Shown: positions 24,365 to 33,625 of the stretch, piece by piece
Layout of the letters: each line of letters opens with the position of its first letter
How positions within the stretch are numbered: position 1 is the stretch's first letter
NCBI GenBank assembly: GCA_029268515.1
Contig: JAQWNP010000016.1
Location: 1 to 64,000, forward strand
DNA from: Phycisphaerales bacterium
GTDB taxonomy: Bacteria; Planctomycetota; Phycisphaerae; Phycisphaerales; SM1A02
Direction of reading: 5' to 3'
Length of the DNA: 64,000 nt
The notes under the pieces: generated by a model
Told to the model about the DNA's origin: nothing
Database searches by the model: none
Seen by the model: only the letters and a program-made list of their open reading frames with translations
Made by a program: the position numbers and the translations under genes

Positions 24365-25234
24365 TTACAGGTCTTTGTCTCTGTGTTGCATCTGCGCTTT
24401 AAGTCTTGCCAGAATTGATGAGTGCATTTGGCTTACACGTGACTCAGAGAGATCCAGTGTTGTGCCAATCTCTTTCATCGTCATTTCTTCGTAGTAGTAC
24501 AAGACAACAATCAAACGCTCGGCTCGGGAGAGCCCTTTGGTGAGCAGCAATTTCAGATCGCCCCGCTGTAATTCTGACAGCGGATTATTTTGCCGCTTGT
24601 CCTTGATCACATCGATCTCACGAACGTCTTTACTGGAATCCGTCTCAAACCATTTGCGGTTCAGTGACACCACACCAACTGGCGACGAGTCTCGAGAGAG
24701 CTTCTGAAATTCGTTTTGATCAATCTCCATCGACCCACAGATTTCGTCTTCGGTTGGCTTGCGGCCCAGCCTCATCTCCAGCGACTTGCGGGCTCGATCA
24801 ACTTTTGCGGTACGAGATCGAACCAATCGGGGTACCCAATCCATAGCGCGTAGCTCATCAAAGATGGCGCCGCGAATACGTTGGGCACAATAGGTCTCGA
24901 ATTTCACTCCGCGTTCAAGATCGTAGGCGTCAATTGCATCCATCAAACCAAAAACGCCAGAAGACATCAGGTCATCGACGTCTACTTCTGCAGGCAAGCG
25001 CATATGCATACGCTCAGCTGTATAGCGCACAATCTCAAGATAGTTCTGTATGAGAAAAGAACGAATCTCGGTTGCATTGGTTTTCTTGTATTCACGCCAT
25101 ACGTCTTGTATGGGTTGTTCCGAAAGCGATGTACCAGATACACCAGTACGTTTTGCTCTCGACTTTTTATTGCGTCGAGCGTTGCTTGCAGCGCCGCTTG
25201 ATCGCCTTGCCTCTGGGGGCTTCGTCTTCGGCAT
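24365..25234 (-). CDS. fliA: Flagellar RNA polymerase sigma factor FliA (sigma-28 type)
   Basis: A 289-residue sigma factor. The start at 25234 is chosen because AAGGAGA lies about seven bases upstream; a longer frame to 25282 has no such site. The N-terminus is an unusual Lys/Arg-rich extension (PKTKPPEARRSSGAASNARRNKKSRAKRTG). Region 2 follows (YLEIVRYTAERMHMRLPAEVDVDDLMSSG, FETYCAQRIRGAIFDELR), then region 3 and region 4 (LSRAERLIVVLYYYEEMTMKEIG, DLSESRVSQMHSSIL). FliA directs RNA polymerase to late flagellar promoters. It is the last gene of the flagellar cluster. Confidence 0.93.
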   Translation of the reverse strand: MPKTKPPEARRSSGAASNARRNKKSRAKRTGVSGTSLSEQPIQDVWREYKKTNATEIRSFLIQNYLEIVRYTAERMHMRLPAEVDVDDLMSSGVFGLMDAIDAYDLERGVKFETYCAQRIRGAIFDELRAMDWVPRLVRSRTAKVDRARKSLEMRLGRKPTEDEICGSMEIDQNEFQKLSRDSSPVGVVSLNRKWFETDSSKDVREIDVIKDKRQNNPLSELQRGDLKLLLTKGLSRAERLIVVLYYYEEMTMKEIGTTLDLSESRVSQMHSSILARLKAQMQHRDKDL

Positions 25235-25379
25235 TGGCCGTCTCCTTGACCACTGGCAGTCCTTGCCAACCCGTCGATCCATGACGGGCGTGTGTTAGTG
25301 ACTATACCGCAATTGTAACACTTCGCTCAAGTAGAAAGCCACTCACGTCAGATTGACGGGCTTCCAAATAGTTCGTTTG

Positions 25380-25697
25380 TCACAATGGCGCGGGGATCTT
25401 TTCGTCCTCAGCCACCCCTGAAGACACCTGAATTTCCTCCTTTGAAGACGCTTCTGAAGAGTCGCCAAAATGCTCCTGATCAATATCAGCAGGTGCGTCA
25501 CTATCGCTACTCAATAGCATCGTTCGCGCAACCCCACTGCCAACAAGCCAACCTAATCCATAACAGACAATCAATACGATCAAAGACCTAACAAGCACTG
25601 TTAATGGTGGATTATCAACGATCAAGCCGGATACCATTGCAACTGCAAACGCCGTTAAGGCAAAGCATGTGGCAACAACTTGGGAAATACCGCTCAC
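25380..25697 (-). CDS. Small two-helix membrane protein between flhG and fliA
   Basis: A 105-residue protein with two predicted membrane helices (about residues 5-27 and 33-58) and an acidic, Ser/Glu-rich tail of about 45 residues likely to face the cytoplasm. It is encoded in line with the flagellar genes, with gaps of about 100 bases to flhG and 145 to fliA. I recognise no family. Its place in the cluster suggests a role in flagellar assembly, placement or sigma control, but nothing in the sequence proves that. Confidence 0.65.
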   Translation of the reverse strand: MSGISQVVATCFALTAFAVAMVSGLIVDNPPLTVLVRSLIVLIVCYGLGWLVGSGVARTMLLSSDSDAPADIDQEHFGDSSEASSKEEIQVSSGVAEDEKIPAPL

Positions 25698-25801
25698 GCT
25701 GAACTTTCTCCGCTAAAGGGCAGAGGCCCCACCCTAGTAATGCCAGAAACGCGCTGACAGAGGCCCAGAAAGTCAAACAATGACTCTTTTTTCCTCGCCA
25801 C

Positions 25802-26851
25802 CTAATCTGATCGAGCCGCTGACCGCCACTTCTGGAATTTTCTTTTTTCTCGACTGGAACCCATTCGGCCTGCCAGTCGAGAAAAGAACCCCCCCTCAAC
25901 CTCGAATGCCGCAGAACGATCGAGTCCAATCAAACCTCGACCGACCGCCACGATGGCCCGTGCGGCAAGTCCATCTGGTTCCGTAAGCATAAAAGGGACA
26001 CGCTCTTTGACTGCATTGATCACTGCTGTATCACGTGGAATCACACCACCCAATGCAATTTCTCGCCGCAAGAAGGTCCGGCAGACACGATTGATTCGCT
26101 CATAGACATCTCGGCCCTCCTCCCATGAGTCGGCCATATTCACTGCCAATTCAATCTGCGCATTTGGCATGGATTCACAAAGTGATTTGATCATGCCGTA
26201 CGCATCAGTGATTGCTGTCGGCTCAGGTGTTGTCACGACGAGCGTGGTATGCGCCGCAGCAGCGAAGTCAACTACGTTGGCACCAATACCAGCGCCAATA
26301 TCAATAAGTAATACATCAGCTGAGCGGTCTAACACCGATAACTGTTCCAACAAACGATGACGCGCCATTGGCCCCAGATCAGCAACGCCTGCCACACCAG
26401 ACGCACCAGGGATGAGTCGAAAACCGCCTGGCGCCGCAACCATTGCATCAACCAGACGTGCTCGACCAGAAATCACATGTTCCAATGTCACGTTTGGTGT
26501 GAGGTTACAAAGCACATCCGCATTTGCCATACCGAGATCTGCATCAAGTACACAGACTCTTAATCCAAACTGGCTGAGCGCAACAGCAAGATTAATAGAG
26601 ATGTTGCTTTTACCAACACCACCTTTACCAGAACAGACGGCCACTGCATGGGCCAGACGAATCGATTGCTTTTGCTGTTTGACTGCAGACGGGCCCAAAC
26701 TGACAAAGGCAGCGCTTTCCCGCCTTGCTGCTGAGCCGCTATCTTCAGTAGACCGCTCTAGCACACGAACCCCTCCCATAGTGCCGACAGCACCGCCAGT
26801 TTCACCGGCGGACTGTACGAGCGAACGTAGGTTCGATGCTTGATCATGCAT
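25802..26851 (-). CDS. flhG: Flagellar number/placement ATPase FlhG (MinD-like)
   Basis: A 349-residue SIMIBI ATPase of the MinD/ParA branch. The deviant Walker A reads SGKGGVGKS (residues 74-82), followed by VLDADLGMANADVL (switch region) and LLIDIGAGIGANVVDF. An extra 65 residues precede the P-loop; in FlhG/FleN relatives the short N-terminal motif activates the partner GTPase FlhF. It usually limits flagellar number. The first codon overlaps the flhF stop by eight bases (ATGCATGA). The C-terminal part ends in a basic stretch rather than a clear amphipathic MinD-type membrane helix. Confidence 0.93.
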   Translation of the reverse strand: MHDQASNLRSLVQSAGETGGAVGTMGGVRVLERSTEDSGSAARRESAAFVSLGPSAVKQQKQSIRLAHAVAVCSGKGGVGKSNISINLAVALSQFGLRVCVLDADLGMANADVLCNLTPNVTLEHVISGRARLVDAMVAAPGGFRLIPGASGVAGVADLGPMARHRLLEQLSVLDRSADVLLIDIGAGIGANVVDFAAAAHTTLVVTTPEPTAITDAYGMIKSLCESMPNAQIELAVNMADSWEEGRDVYERINRVCRTFLRREIALGGVIPRDTAVINAVKERVPFMLTEPDGLAARAIVAVGRGLIGLDRSAAFEVEGGFFSRLAGRMGSSREKRKFQKWRSAARSD

Positions 26852-28322
26852 TGACGAGAGAACCCTCCATTACAAGTTCAGCTAAGCGGCTCGCAGATCC
26901 CGGTTCGATGTGATCCGGAACCTCCTGGCCAGTAGTCATAAAGCTCAGAGTAGCACCAACCTGGCGAATTACATTCACTAACATGCCAAAACTCACCGCC
27001 TCATCGAGCTTTGTGAGCACAATTCGGTCAATACCAACTGGGGAGAAGGCCTCAGCCTCCCGCATCAGGACGCGCTGCCCTGCTGTACCGGATAGAACCA
27101 GATGCACTTCATCTGGATCTGCTGCTGTAATCATCTCTCGAAGCTCAGCCAATTTATCCTTGTCGTTTTGGCTTCTCCCAGCCGTATCCACCAAGATCAG
27201 CTCGCATCCGCGGAGGGCGTGAATTGCTTGCTTCATATCAGCAGGCGTCAATGCGACCTCTAACGGCAGACCAATGATATTGGCATAGGTTCGCAGCTGG
27301 TCAACGGCGGCGATTCGATAGGTATCAGCAGTGATGAGGCCAACAGAATGCCTTCCGTGAAGCTTGCAAGCGGCGGCGAGCTTGGCCACCGTTGTTGTTT
27401 TTCCGACACCTGTGGGACCAACCAAGACAATCACCCGAGGCTCACCCGGCCGGCCAACCTGGAGCCTCACATCCTCACCGACTGGGATTAAGGCTGCGAG
27501 ATGCTCCTGAATCGATGCCCGCACAACTTCTTCTTGACCGATCTCATCTCCGCTGAGTTCACCAGCAACTGTCATTAAAACTTCCTCAGCAAGCTGATCC
27601 GATAGATCCTGCGAGACGAGGTGAAGGTAGTGCTCAAAGAGTTCTTCAGGTAGTTTCGTCGGTGCCGCATGAATATTCTCTTGGCGATCCAGCACTGTTG
27701 AAACCATTGACTTTATTGACTCAAGCTCTTGCTGCATCGAGTGGCTCACTCTGTCTGCCGCATCATCGACTGAATCTTCCACCGAGTTCGCGTCACCAGC
27801 AGCCTTGCTCGTTACCCCTGATAACTCCTGTTGGGGCTGGAGCATGAAACGCTGCGGTGATCCAGGCAAACGAGACTGCTGCCGACAAGCAACTGCTTGT
27901 ACAACCTGACTAGAACTTTTTTGCTGAAGACCGATCACAGGCGCCTCTGCACCTCGCTGAGGCGGCGTAGCAAGAGACTCCGGGACCGGCATCGTATTTG
28001 GCGTCATTGCGATTGAGAGTCGCTCACGAGCCTTGCCTGGCTCTCTACTGGCCGAATAGGCGCGCCCCGCCATGGACTGAGACACAGTCGCTGTCTTAGC
28101 CGCCGGTGGCTTTGGCGAGGGAGTTGGCTTGGGTCGCTCTTTGGAAGCCGCTGGAGTCTTGGGCAACTGGGCAGTGACCTCAACCACTTGACGCCCACCG
28201 ATACCCATAAATCCACCGCGTCGATAGCTTCGCGTTGTGGTAATGACTGCCTTTCCACCGAGATCAGCTTGCACTGCGGCAAGTGCCTGGGTCATTGAAT
28301 AGGCTCTATAGATCTTCTTCAC
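26844..28322 (-). CDS. flhF: Flagellar placement GTPase FlhF (SRP family)
   Basis: A GTPase of the signal-recognition-particle family that marks where flagella are built. I put the start at the GTG at 28322, giving about 492 residues and an N-terminus MKKIYRAYSMTQALAAVQ like other FlhF proteins, with CAGGAG about nine bases upstream. Longer readings reach 28346 or 28382. The N-terminal B domain (to about residue 180, Pro/Ala/Gln-rich) is followed by the NG domain with P-loop VGPTGVGKTTTVAKLAA, DTYRIAAVDQLRTYA, VDTAGRSQNDK and LTKLDEAVSFG. Together with FlhG it sits between flhA and fliA, the usual order. Confidence 0.93.
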   Translation of the reverse strand: MKKIYRAYSMTQALAAVQADLGGKAVITTTRSYRRGGFMGIGGRQVVEVTAQLPKTPAASKERPKPTPSPKPPAAKTATVSQSMAGRAYSASREPGKARERLSIAMTPNTMPVPESLATPPQRGAEAPVIGLQQKSSSQVVQAVACRQQSRLPGSPQRFMLQPQQELSGVTSKAAGDANSVEDSVDDAADRVSHSMQQELESIKSMVSTVLDRQENIHAAPTKLPEELFEHYLHLVSQDLSDQLAEEVLMTVAGELSGDEIGQEEVVRASIQEHLAALIPVGEDVRLQVGRPGEPRVIVLVGPTGVGKTTTVAKLAAACKLHGRHSVGLITADTYRIAAVDQLRTYANIIGLPLEVALTPADMKQAIHALRGCELILVDTAGRSQNDKDKLAELREMITAADPDEVHLVLSGTAGQRVLMREAEAFSPVGIDRIVLTKLDEAVSFGMLVNVIRQVGATLSFMTTGQEVPDHIEPGSASRLAELVMEGSLVNA

Positions 28323-28374
28323 TACATCGATCTCCTGATTTTCCATGGGGCTGCACTGGAACAGCCCATCCAAT

Positions 28375-30549
28375 CTACGCAACGTCTACAGCTGCTCCCG
28401 CCTGGTTGGGCGTAGCCGTTTCAGCGGCTGCCACTTGAACGAGACCAAATGATTCAACATCAAGTCCTTTAACAATTTCGTTGTACGCTAAAACTGATGA
28501 CCCGGGAAGGTGGGCATCAAGTATTTGCTTGACCTGTGCGCGAACAGCTGGTGATGCCAACACAATTAATTGGTGTCCATCTCGCACAAGGGACTCACTG
28601 GCTTCATAAACACTTCGAGCAATCGCAGCCGCAAGTGCAGGCGGCATATTGAGCGATGTGCCCGCATTACTTCGATCTATATACCCACCGATTTGCTCTT
28701 CAAGGGAAGGATCCATCGTGACCACAAACAAACGAGCCTTTCCTTCTGCATCAACTTCTGCCCATTGAGCGGAGATCGTGCGCCGCAGTGCATGGCGGGC
28801 ATACTCTGTGAGGACCACAATATCCTTGGTTTGGGGCGCCCAGTCTGCCAGGGTCTCCACAATTGTCTCAAGGTCGCGTATTGGAACGCGCTCTTGCAAC
28901 AATCCTTGAAGCACTTTCTGAAGCTGACTGGTTGTGACAACCGCTGGCACCGCCTCTTCAACGAGCTTTGGAGTTCTTTTCCGTAGCTGATCTAAAAGAT
29001 GATTAACTTCTTCTCGACTCAGTAGTTCATCCGCATGTGCCTTCACCAACTCCGTGACATGGGTTGCCATGACACTGGTGGGATCAACAACGGTGTAGCC
29101 AAGCATCTCTGCCCGCGGCTTGGCTTGTGGCTCAATCCAAATCGCAGGCAAACCAAATGCTGGCTCGCGTTCACTGATGCCGTCAATGGCGCCAGTTGTG
29201 ACACCAGAATCCATCGCCATCAAGAGATTGGGATACGCTGTCCCTTCTCCAATCTCCGCACCACGAAGTTTCACTCGGTACAGATTTGGTCCCAACTGCA
29301 TATTGTCCCGAATACGAATCGGCGGCATAACAATGCCAAGTTCAACCGCCAACTGACGCCGTACCATTGAGATACGGTCGAGCAAATCTCCGCCAGAAGC
29401 CGCATCAACCATCGGAACAAGTCCATAGCCAATTTCAACTTCAAGCGGATCGACATCCAGCAGCATCTCCACTTTTTCCTCAGTCGCACTCTGATCGGAG
29501 ACGGCCTCAGAAACATTGGCCTCAATTTCTTGTTGTTTGGTACCACGCCACTGCAGATAACCAATGCTCGCAAGCAATCCAGATGCCACCAGCAATGGGA
29601 ACGATGGCAAAGGAGTAAACGCAAGCAACGCAAGAAAGCCCGACACCATGAACAGTGCCACCGGCTGACTCGTCAGCTGCTCGGGAATCGCATCACCAAG
29701 ACGCTGACGCTCGCCACTTCGGGCAACAATCAGTCCAGCAGCAACTGCGATAATGAAAGATGGTATTTGGCTCGCCAAGCCATCACCAATGGTCAATTTC
29801 GTGAAAACATCAACAGAGGCGCCAAAGGACCAGCCCTTGTAAAACATTCCAATTGCAAAACCACCCAGAATATTAACCAGCGTGATGATGATGCCCGCAA
29901 TTGCGTCACCACGAACAAACTTACTGGCACCATCCATCGCACCATAGAAGTCTGCTTCACGCATGATTGTCGTACGCCGCAAACGTGCTTCTTTCTCATC
30001 GATCAACCCAGCTGAAAGATCTGCGTCAATAGCCATTTGTTTGCCAGGCATTGCATCGAGCGTGAACCTTGCGGCGACTTCACTCATGCGCGTCGCACCT
30101 TTGGTAATGACCACAAACTGCACAATGATCAGTATCAGGAAAATAATGACACCAACCACCAAAGAAGATCCAGCAACAAACGTGCCGAAAGCCTCAATCA
30201 CTTCACCTGCAACGCCAGCTGCTTCGGCTGGCGTCGTGGCGTCCGCAGAAAGAATGAGTCGCGTTGAAGCAATGTTGAGCACTAACCTGAAGAGCGTTGT
30301 GCCGAGTAAAAGAGCGGGAAAGACACTGAATTCGAGCGGCTCGCTCATGTAGACCGTAGTCAGCAAGATAATGGCCGCCAATGAGATATTGAATGACAGA
30401 AGGACATCGAGCATGAACGGCGGCATTGGTACTACCAAAACCGCCACTAAACCAAGAATGGCCAATGGAACTAAGAAGTGCTTGTATTGAATCACCACAG
30501 CCAGAAAAACTGTCAGCGGAGATGATGATTTACGAACTAGATCCTGCAT
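28375..30549 (-). CDS. flhA: Flagellar biosynthesis protein FlhA
   Basis: A 724-residue core export-gate subunit. The N-terminal half holds about eight membrane helices and the FHIPEP signature (TKGATRMSEVAARFTLDAMPGKQMAIDADLSAG). The C-terminal half is the cytoplasmic ring domain that receives chaperone-substrate complexes (VDPTSVMATHVTELV, LSREEVNHLLDQL, LEQIGGYIDRS). The length matches the family. It lies 21 bases downstream of flhB. Confidence 0.97.
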   Translation of the reverse strand: MQDLVRKSSSPLTVFLAVVIQYKHFLVPLAILGLVAVLVVPMPPFMLDVLLSFNISLAAIILLTTVYMSEPLEFSVFPALLLGTTLFRLVLNIASTRLILSADATTPAEAAGVAGEVIEAFGTFVAGSSLVVGVIIFLILIIVQFVVITKGATRMSEVAARFTLDAMPGKQMAIDADLSAGLIDEKEARLRRTTIMREADFYGAMDGASKFVRGDAIAGIIITLVNILGGFAIGMFYKGWSFGASVDVFTKLTIGDGLASQIPSFIIAVAAGLIVARSGERQRLGDAIPEQLTSQPVALFMVSGFLALLAFTPLPSFPLLVASGLLASIGYLQWRGTKQQEIEANVSEAVSDQSATEEKVEMLLDVDPLEVEIGYGLVPMVDAASGGDLLDRISMVRRQLAVELGIVMPPIRIRDNMQLGPNLYRVKLRGAEIGEGTAYPNLLMAMDSGVTTGAIDGISEREPAFGLPAIWIEPQAKPRAEMLGYTVVDPTSVMATHVTELVKAHADELLSREEVNHLLDQLRKRTPKLVEEAVPAVVTTSQLQKVLQGLLQERVPIRDLETIVETLADWAPQTKDIVVLTEYARHALRRTISAQWAEVDAEGKARLFVVTMDPSLEEQIGGYIDRSNAGTSLNMPPALAAAIARSVYEASESLVRDGHQLIVLASPAVRAQVKQILDAHLPGSSVLAYNEIVKGLDVESFGLVQVAAAETATPNQAGAAVDVA

Positions 30550-30570
30550 GTTGACTTGTTACGCGCCTTG

Positions 30571-31641
30571 CTATCCCGCCATTCGTCCCTGTAATCGATA
30601 GACATAGGCCAGAATCTCGGCCACAGTCTGAAAAAATGATTCTGGTATTTCCTCACCAACCTCAACCTCGCGATACAGCGCTCTTGCCAGTGGCTTACGC
30701 TCCACAATGGGGATGTTGTGCTCGGTCGCAATTGCTCGAATTCGCATGGCCATAAAATCAGCACCTTTAGCGAGCACCCGTGGCGCCTCCATGTTGGTGC
30801 TGTCATATGACAAGGCAATCGAAATGTGTTCTGGATTCGTGACAATGACATCCGCTTTTGGAACCGCTGCACTGATTCGATGCATTGCAATCTGCTGTTG
30901 TATTCTCATTCGTCGGCGCTTTGTCTCAGGATCACCGTCAGTTTGCTTAAGCTCATCTTTGACCTGTTGTTTGGTCATTCGCAGATCACGGCGGTTCTTC
31001 CATCGCTGATAGATAAAGTCCAGAATTCCCAACAGAAAAAGTACTGCCAACATACGCAATGCCGTATCAAGCAGTAACCAACCGGTCGCCGCAGCTGCTA
31101 CGAGAACGCCATGCTGAGGCAATGCCAAAATCTCTGGTGCATGATCCCATGCAGCCCAAATGGCGACCAGCATCACGAATAGCACCTTGAATGAATCAAG
31201 GCCTGCTTTTACGATCGCATTGATGCCATAAATTCGTTTGGCACCACTGATTGGATTAAGCTTTTCTATCTTTGGGACCAGCGCTTTACTCGAAAAGATA
31301 AAACCAAATTGACCGATATGAGAAACAAGTGCTGCCACGACTGCCACGACTAATACAGGGACCAAAACTTTGACAGTTGCCTGCCCCATCGCAGCCACAA
31401 GATGACTCGTTTGCTTCGAATCAATCATGATGCCTAAGGTTTCAGGTGATAGTGCATGCCTAATCATGACTCCAGCTGTTTCTAGCATTGGCATTGCTGC
31501 CAATGCCAACGCCAAAGTCATGGCTGCTAAGAGCACCGCGCTAGAAAAATCTTGGCTTCGGGCAACCTGGCCTTCTTTCCTTGCTTCACTCAGCCGACGC
31601 GCCGTTGGCTGTTCTGTTTTTTCGCCTAGATCTTCCGACAT
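30571..31641 (-). CDS. flhB: Flagellar export switch protein FlhB
   Basis: A 356-residue protein with four membrane helices and a cytoplasmic C-terminal domain that self-cleaves to switch export specificity. The cleavage motif reads NPEH with Asn-269 and Pro-270; the standard motif is NPTH, so Glu replaces Thr at the third place. Other family marks are EKTEQPTARRLSEARKEGQVARS at the N-terminus and the RDLRMTKQQVKDELKQTDGDP linker. It is flanked by fliR and flhA with 6- and 21-base gaps. Confidence 0.96.
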   Translation of the reverse strand: MSEDLGEKTEQPTARRLSEARKEGQVARSQDFSSAVLLAAMTLALALAAMPMLETAGVMIRHALSPETLGIMIDSKQTSHLVAAMGQATVKVLVPVLVVAVVAALVSHIGQFGFIFSSKALVPKIEKLNPISGAKRIYGINAIVKAGLDSFKVLFVMLVAIWAAWDHAPEILALPQHGVLVAAAATGWLLLDTALRMLAVLFLLGILDFIYQRWKNRRDLRMTKQQVKDELKQTDGDPETKRRRMRIQQQIAMHRISAAVPKADVIVTNPEHISIALSYDSTNMEAPRVLAKGADFMAMRIRAIATEHNIPIVERKPLARALYREVEVGEEIPESFFQTVAEILAYVYRLQGRMAG

Positions 31642-31647
31642 TCGAAG

Positions 31648-32424
31648 CTACTGTCCCTTCACCCAAGTCATAAGCGTACCCAACATGGAGTTCATCCCAT
31701 CAAGGATGACCTCATCAATCACAACAAGACCTGCAATCAGAATGACGAGACCAATCAGAATTCTTAATGGAAATCCCAGGCTCAAAATGTTCAGTTGCGG
31801 CACCGTCTTGGCCACAAATCCCATGGCGATACTCTGTAGAAAGATGATCGCCAGAACCGGCGCCGCAATCCTGAGAGCCATTTCGCACGCTGCCAATAAG
31901 AGTGACAGGATCACGGCGATCGTCTCCTCGCCGAGCGTGAAGGTGCCAATTGGAATGTGCTGAAAGGTCTGTAATAGACAGTACACAATCGCGTCGAGCC
32001 CACCGATCATGAGGAAGCCTGCGAGCGCCATAAAGAACAAAATCTGGCCCAATAGATCGGCGTCCGAATCTGAGGCTGGATTGTAAAAACTCACGAAGCC
32101 CAGCCCCATCTGTTGCCCCATGAGTAATCCGCCCATCTGCACTCCGACAAATGGCAGGCTTGCAAAAAACCCAATCAGCAGACCAATCATCATCTCCAGT
32201 GCGATCAGGGGTGCCAGCGACCAAAGGTTCAACTGGAAGGCGCCCATACTGACCGGACCCGTGCTCACAATCCCGTAAATGGCGAGCCCTAGAACCACTG
32301 CAAGCAGCGCCTTGAACTTCACTGGAATGAGGTTCGAACCAAGAACTGGCGCAAACATCATGAGTCCTCCGATTCGGAAGATCACAAGAAGTGCGGCGGG
32401 AATGTGCGGTGCAATCGCTTGCAA
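31648..32424 (-). CDS. fliR: Flagellar biosynthetic protein FliR
   Basis: A 258-residue export-gate membrane protein with about six helices. It shows the FliR segment GLLMGQQMGLGFVSFYNPASDSDADLLGQ. The start is a TTG at 32424, with AAGGA about eight bases upstream. It follows fliQ by 42 bases and precedes flhB by six. Confidence 0.93.
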   Translation of the reverse strand: MQAIAPHIPAALLVIFRIGGLMMFAPVLGSNLIPVKFKALLAVVLGLAIYGIVSTGPVSMGAFQLNLWSLAPLIALEMMIGLLIGFFASLPFVGVQMGGLLMGQQMGLGFVSFYNPASDSDADLLGQILFFMALAGFLMIGGLDAIVYCLLQTFQHIPIGTFTLGEETIAVILSLLLAACEMALRIAAPVLAIIFLQSIAMGFVAKTVPQLNILSLGFPLRILIGLVILIAGLVVIDEVILDGMNSMLGTLMTWVKGQ

Positions 32425-32466
32425 TGAAATCAGTCCTTAAGCTCGACATCGTTAAACCCTCTCATG

Positions 32467-32718
32467 TCAAAACCACACAAACATGTCAATTGCGAAGTCA
32501 GTCATTTTCACAGTCAACCAACCAAGAATCGCCACCGCCACCAAGACCATGGCAACAATTTTGGGCACGAAGCTCAGAGTCTGCTCCTGCACTTGTGTCA
32601 CGGCCTGCAACAAACTAATTATTAAGCCAACAATCAAACCAGCCCCAAGAATTGGCGCAGCGATCAGTAGCGAAAGCATGAATGCTTGCCTGACAATATC
32701 AACTGCATCAGCTTCCAT
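32467..32718 (-). CDS. fliQ: Flagellar biosynthetic protein FliQ
   Basis: An 83-residue two-helix export-gate protein (family length about 89). I start it at the ATG at 32718 because AGGAGGT lies seven bases upstream; a longer frame to 32790 would overlap fliP and add a basic leader. The sequence reads MEADAVDIVRQAFMLSLLIAAP and then LLQAVTQVQEQTLSFVPKIV, the family signature. It lies ten bases downstream of fliP. Confidence 0.96.
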   Translation of the reverse strand: MEADAVDIVRQAFMLSLLIAAPILGAGLIVGLIISLLQAVTQVQEQTLSFVPKIVAMVLVAVAILGWLTVKMTDFAIDMFVWF

Positions 32719-32728
32719 ACGAAACCTC

Positions 32729-33625
32729 CTACGGGCCACTACCAAAGATCTGCCCGGTGACATCCACAGGACCTTCACCCTGAGCCACACTTGCCAACAG
32801 TGAACCAGCTACAAGCGCCCATCCATCGACCAACACAAACAACAACAACTTAAACGGCAATGAAATCAAAACTGGGGGCAACATCAACATGCCCATGGAG
32901 ATCAAAATGCTCGCAATGACCATGTCAATGACAAGGAACGGCAGAAAAACTCGAAATCCAATCAAGAACGCCGTCTTCAACTCACTAAGCACATAAGCAG
33001 GTATCAACGCGATCATGTCTACATCACTGCGCTTCAGTTCTTCTGGCGAAGAAGTATCTACACCGCGGTAGTTGAGAATCATGTAGAGACTTGACCAGTT
33101 CCCGGTCGCTTCTAATTGTCCAAACATGAAGTCTCGAAGCGGTTGCTTGGTTCGATTCCATGCAACCTCATAATTTGTTTCTTTGCCTTCTGCATAAGGC
33201 TGAATACCTTCAACGTACATCCGCTCAAGTGTCGGAGTCATGATCACCAAGGTGAGAAAGAGACTCAGACCAACCACCACCTGACTTGGTGGCATCCCTT
33301 GTGTCCCCAATGCCTGACGCAGCAATCCAAAAACAATGACGAGACGAATAAAACAAGTACAGAGAATCAATATTGACGGAACTAACGCAAGAACCGTTAA
33401 CAACAACATGATGTTAAGTACGGCACTCAGTCGCCCATCTGTACCTGGAATGGCGTTTGCAACATCCTGCAAAACAGTCAGTGGGTTGGGATTATTTAGT
33501 GCACCGGGATCTGTTTGTGAGATCTGAACGACATTGGCTTGTTGTGCTGTAAGTGAGGATGTAAATAATGCAATCGCACCACAGCAGATAAGCAATGAAA
33601 GAAAATGCCATCGACGAAGGGTCAT
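32729..33625 (-). CDS. fliP: Flagellar biosynthetic protein FliP
   Basis: A 298-residue export-gate protein with a cleavable signal peptide (to about residue 30) and four membrane helices. Family marks are FIRLVIVFGLLRQALGTQGMPPSQVVVGLSLFLTL and LIPAYVLSELKTAFLIGFRVFLPFLVIDMVIASILISMGM. Its start overlaps the fliO stop by four bases (ATGA). With FliQ and FliR it forms the membrane pore for flagellar protein export. Confidence 0.97.
   Translation of the reverse strand: MTLRRWHFLSLLICCGAIALFTSSLTAQQANVVQISQTDPGALNNPNPLTVLQDVANAIPGTDGRLSAVLNIMLLLTVLALVPSILILCTCFIRLVIVFGLLRQALGTQGMPPSQVVVGLSLFLTLVIMTPTLERMYVEGIQPYAEGKETNYEVAWNRTKQPLRDFMFGQLEATGNWSSLYMILNYRGVDTSSPEELKRSDVDMIALIPAYVLSELKTAFLIGFRVFLPFLVIDMVIASILISMGMLMLPPVLISLPFKLLLFVLVDGWALVAGSLLASVAQGEGPVDVTGQIFGSGP

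Noticed and set aside
32719-32790. Longer FliQ with a basic leader
   Set aside because: It would overlap fliP, and AGGAGGT directly precedes the ATG at 32718.
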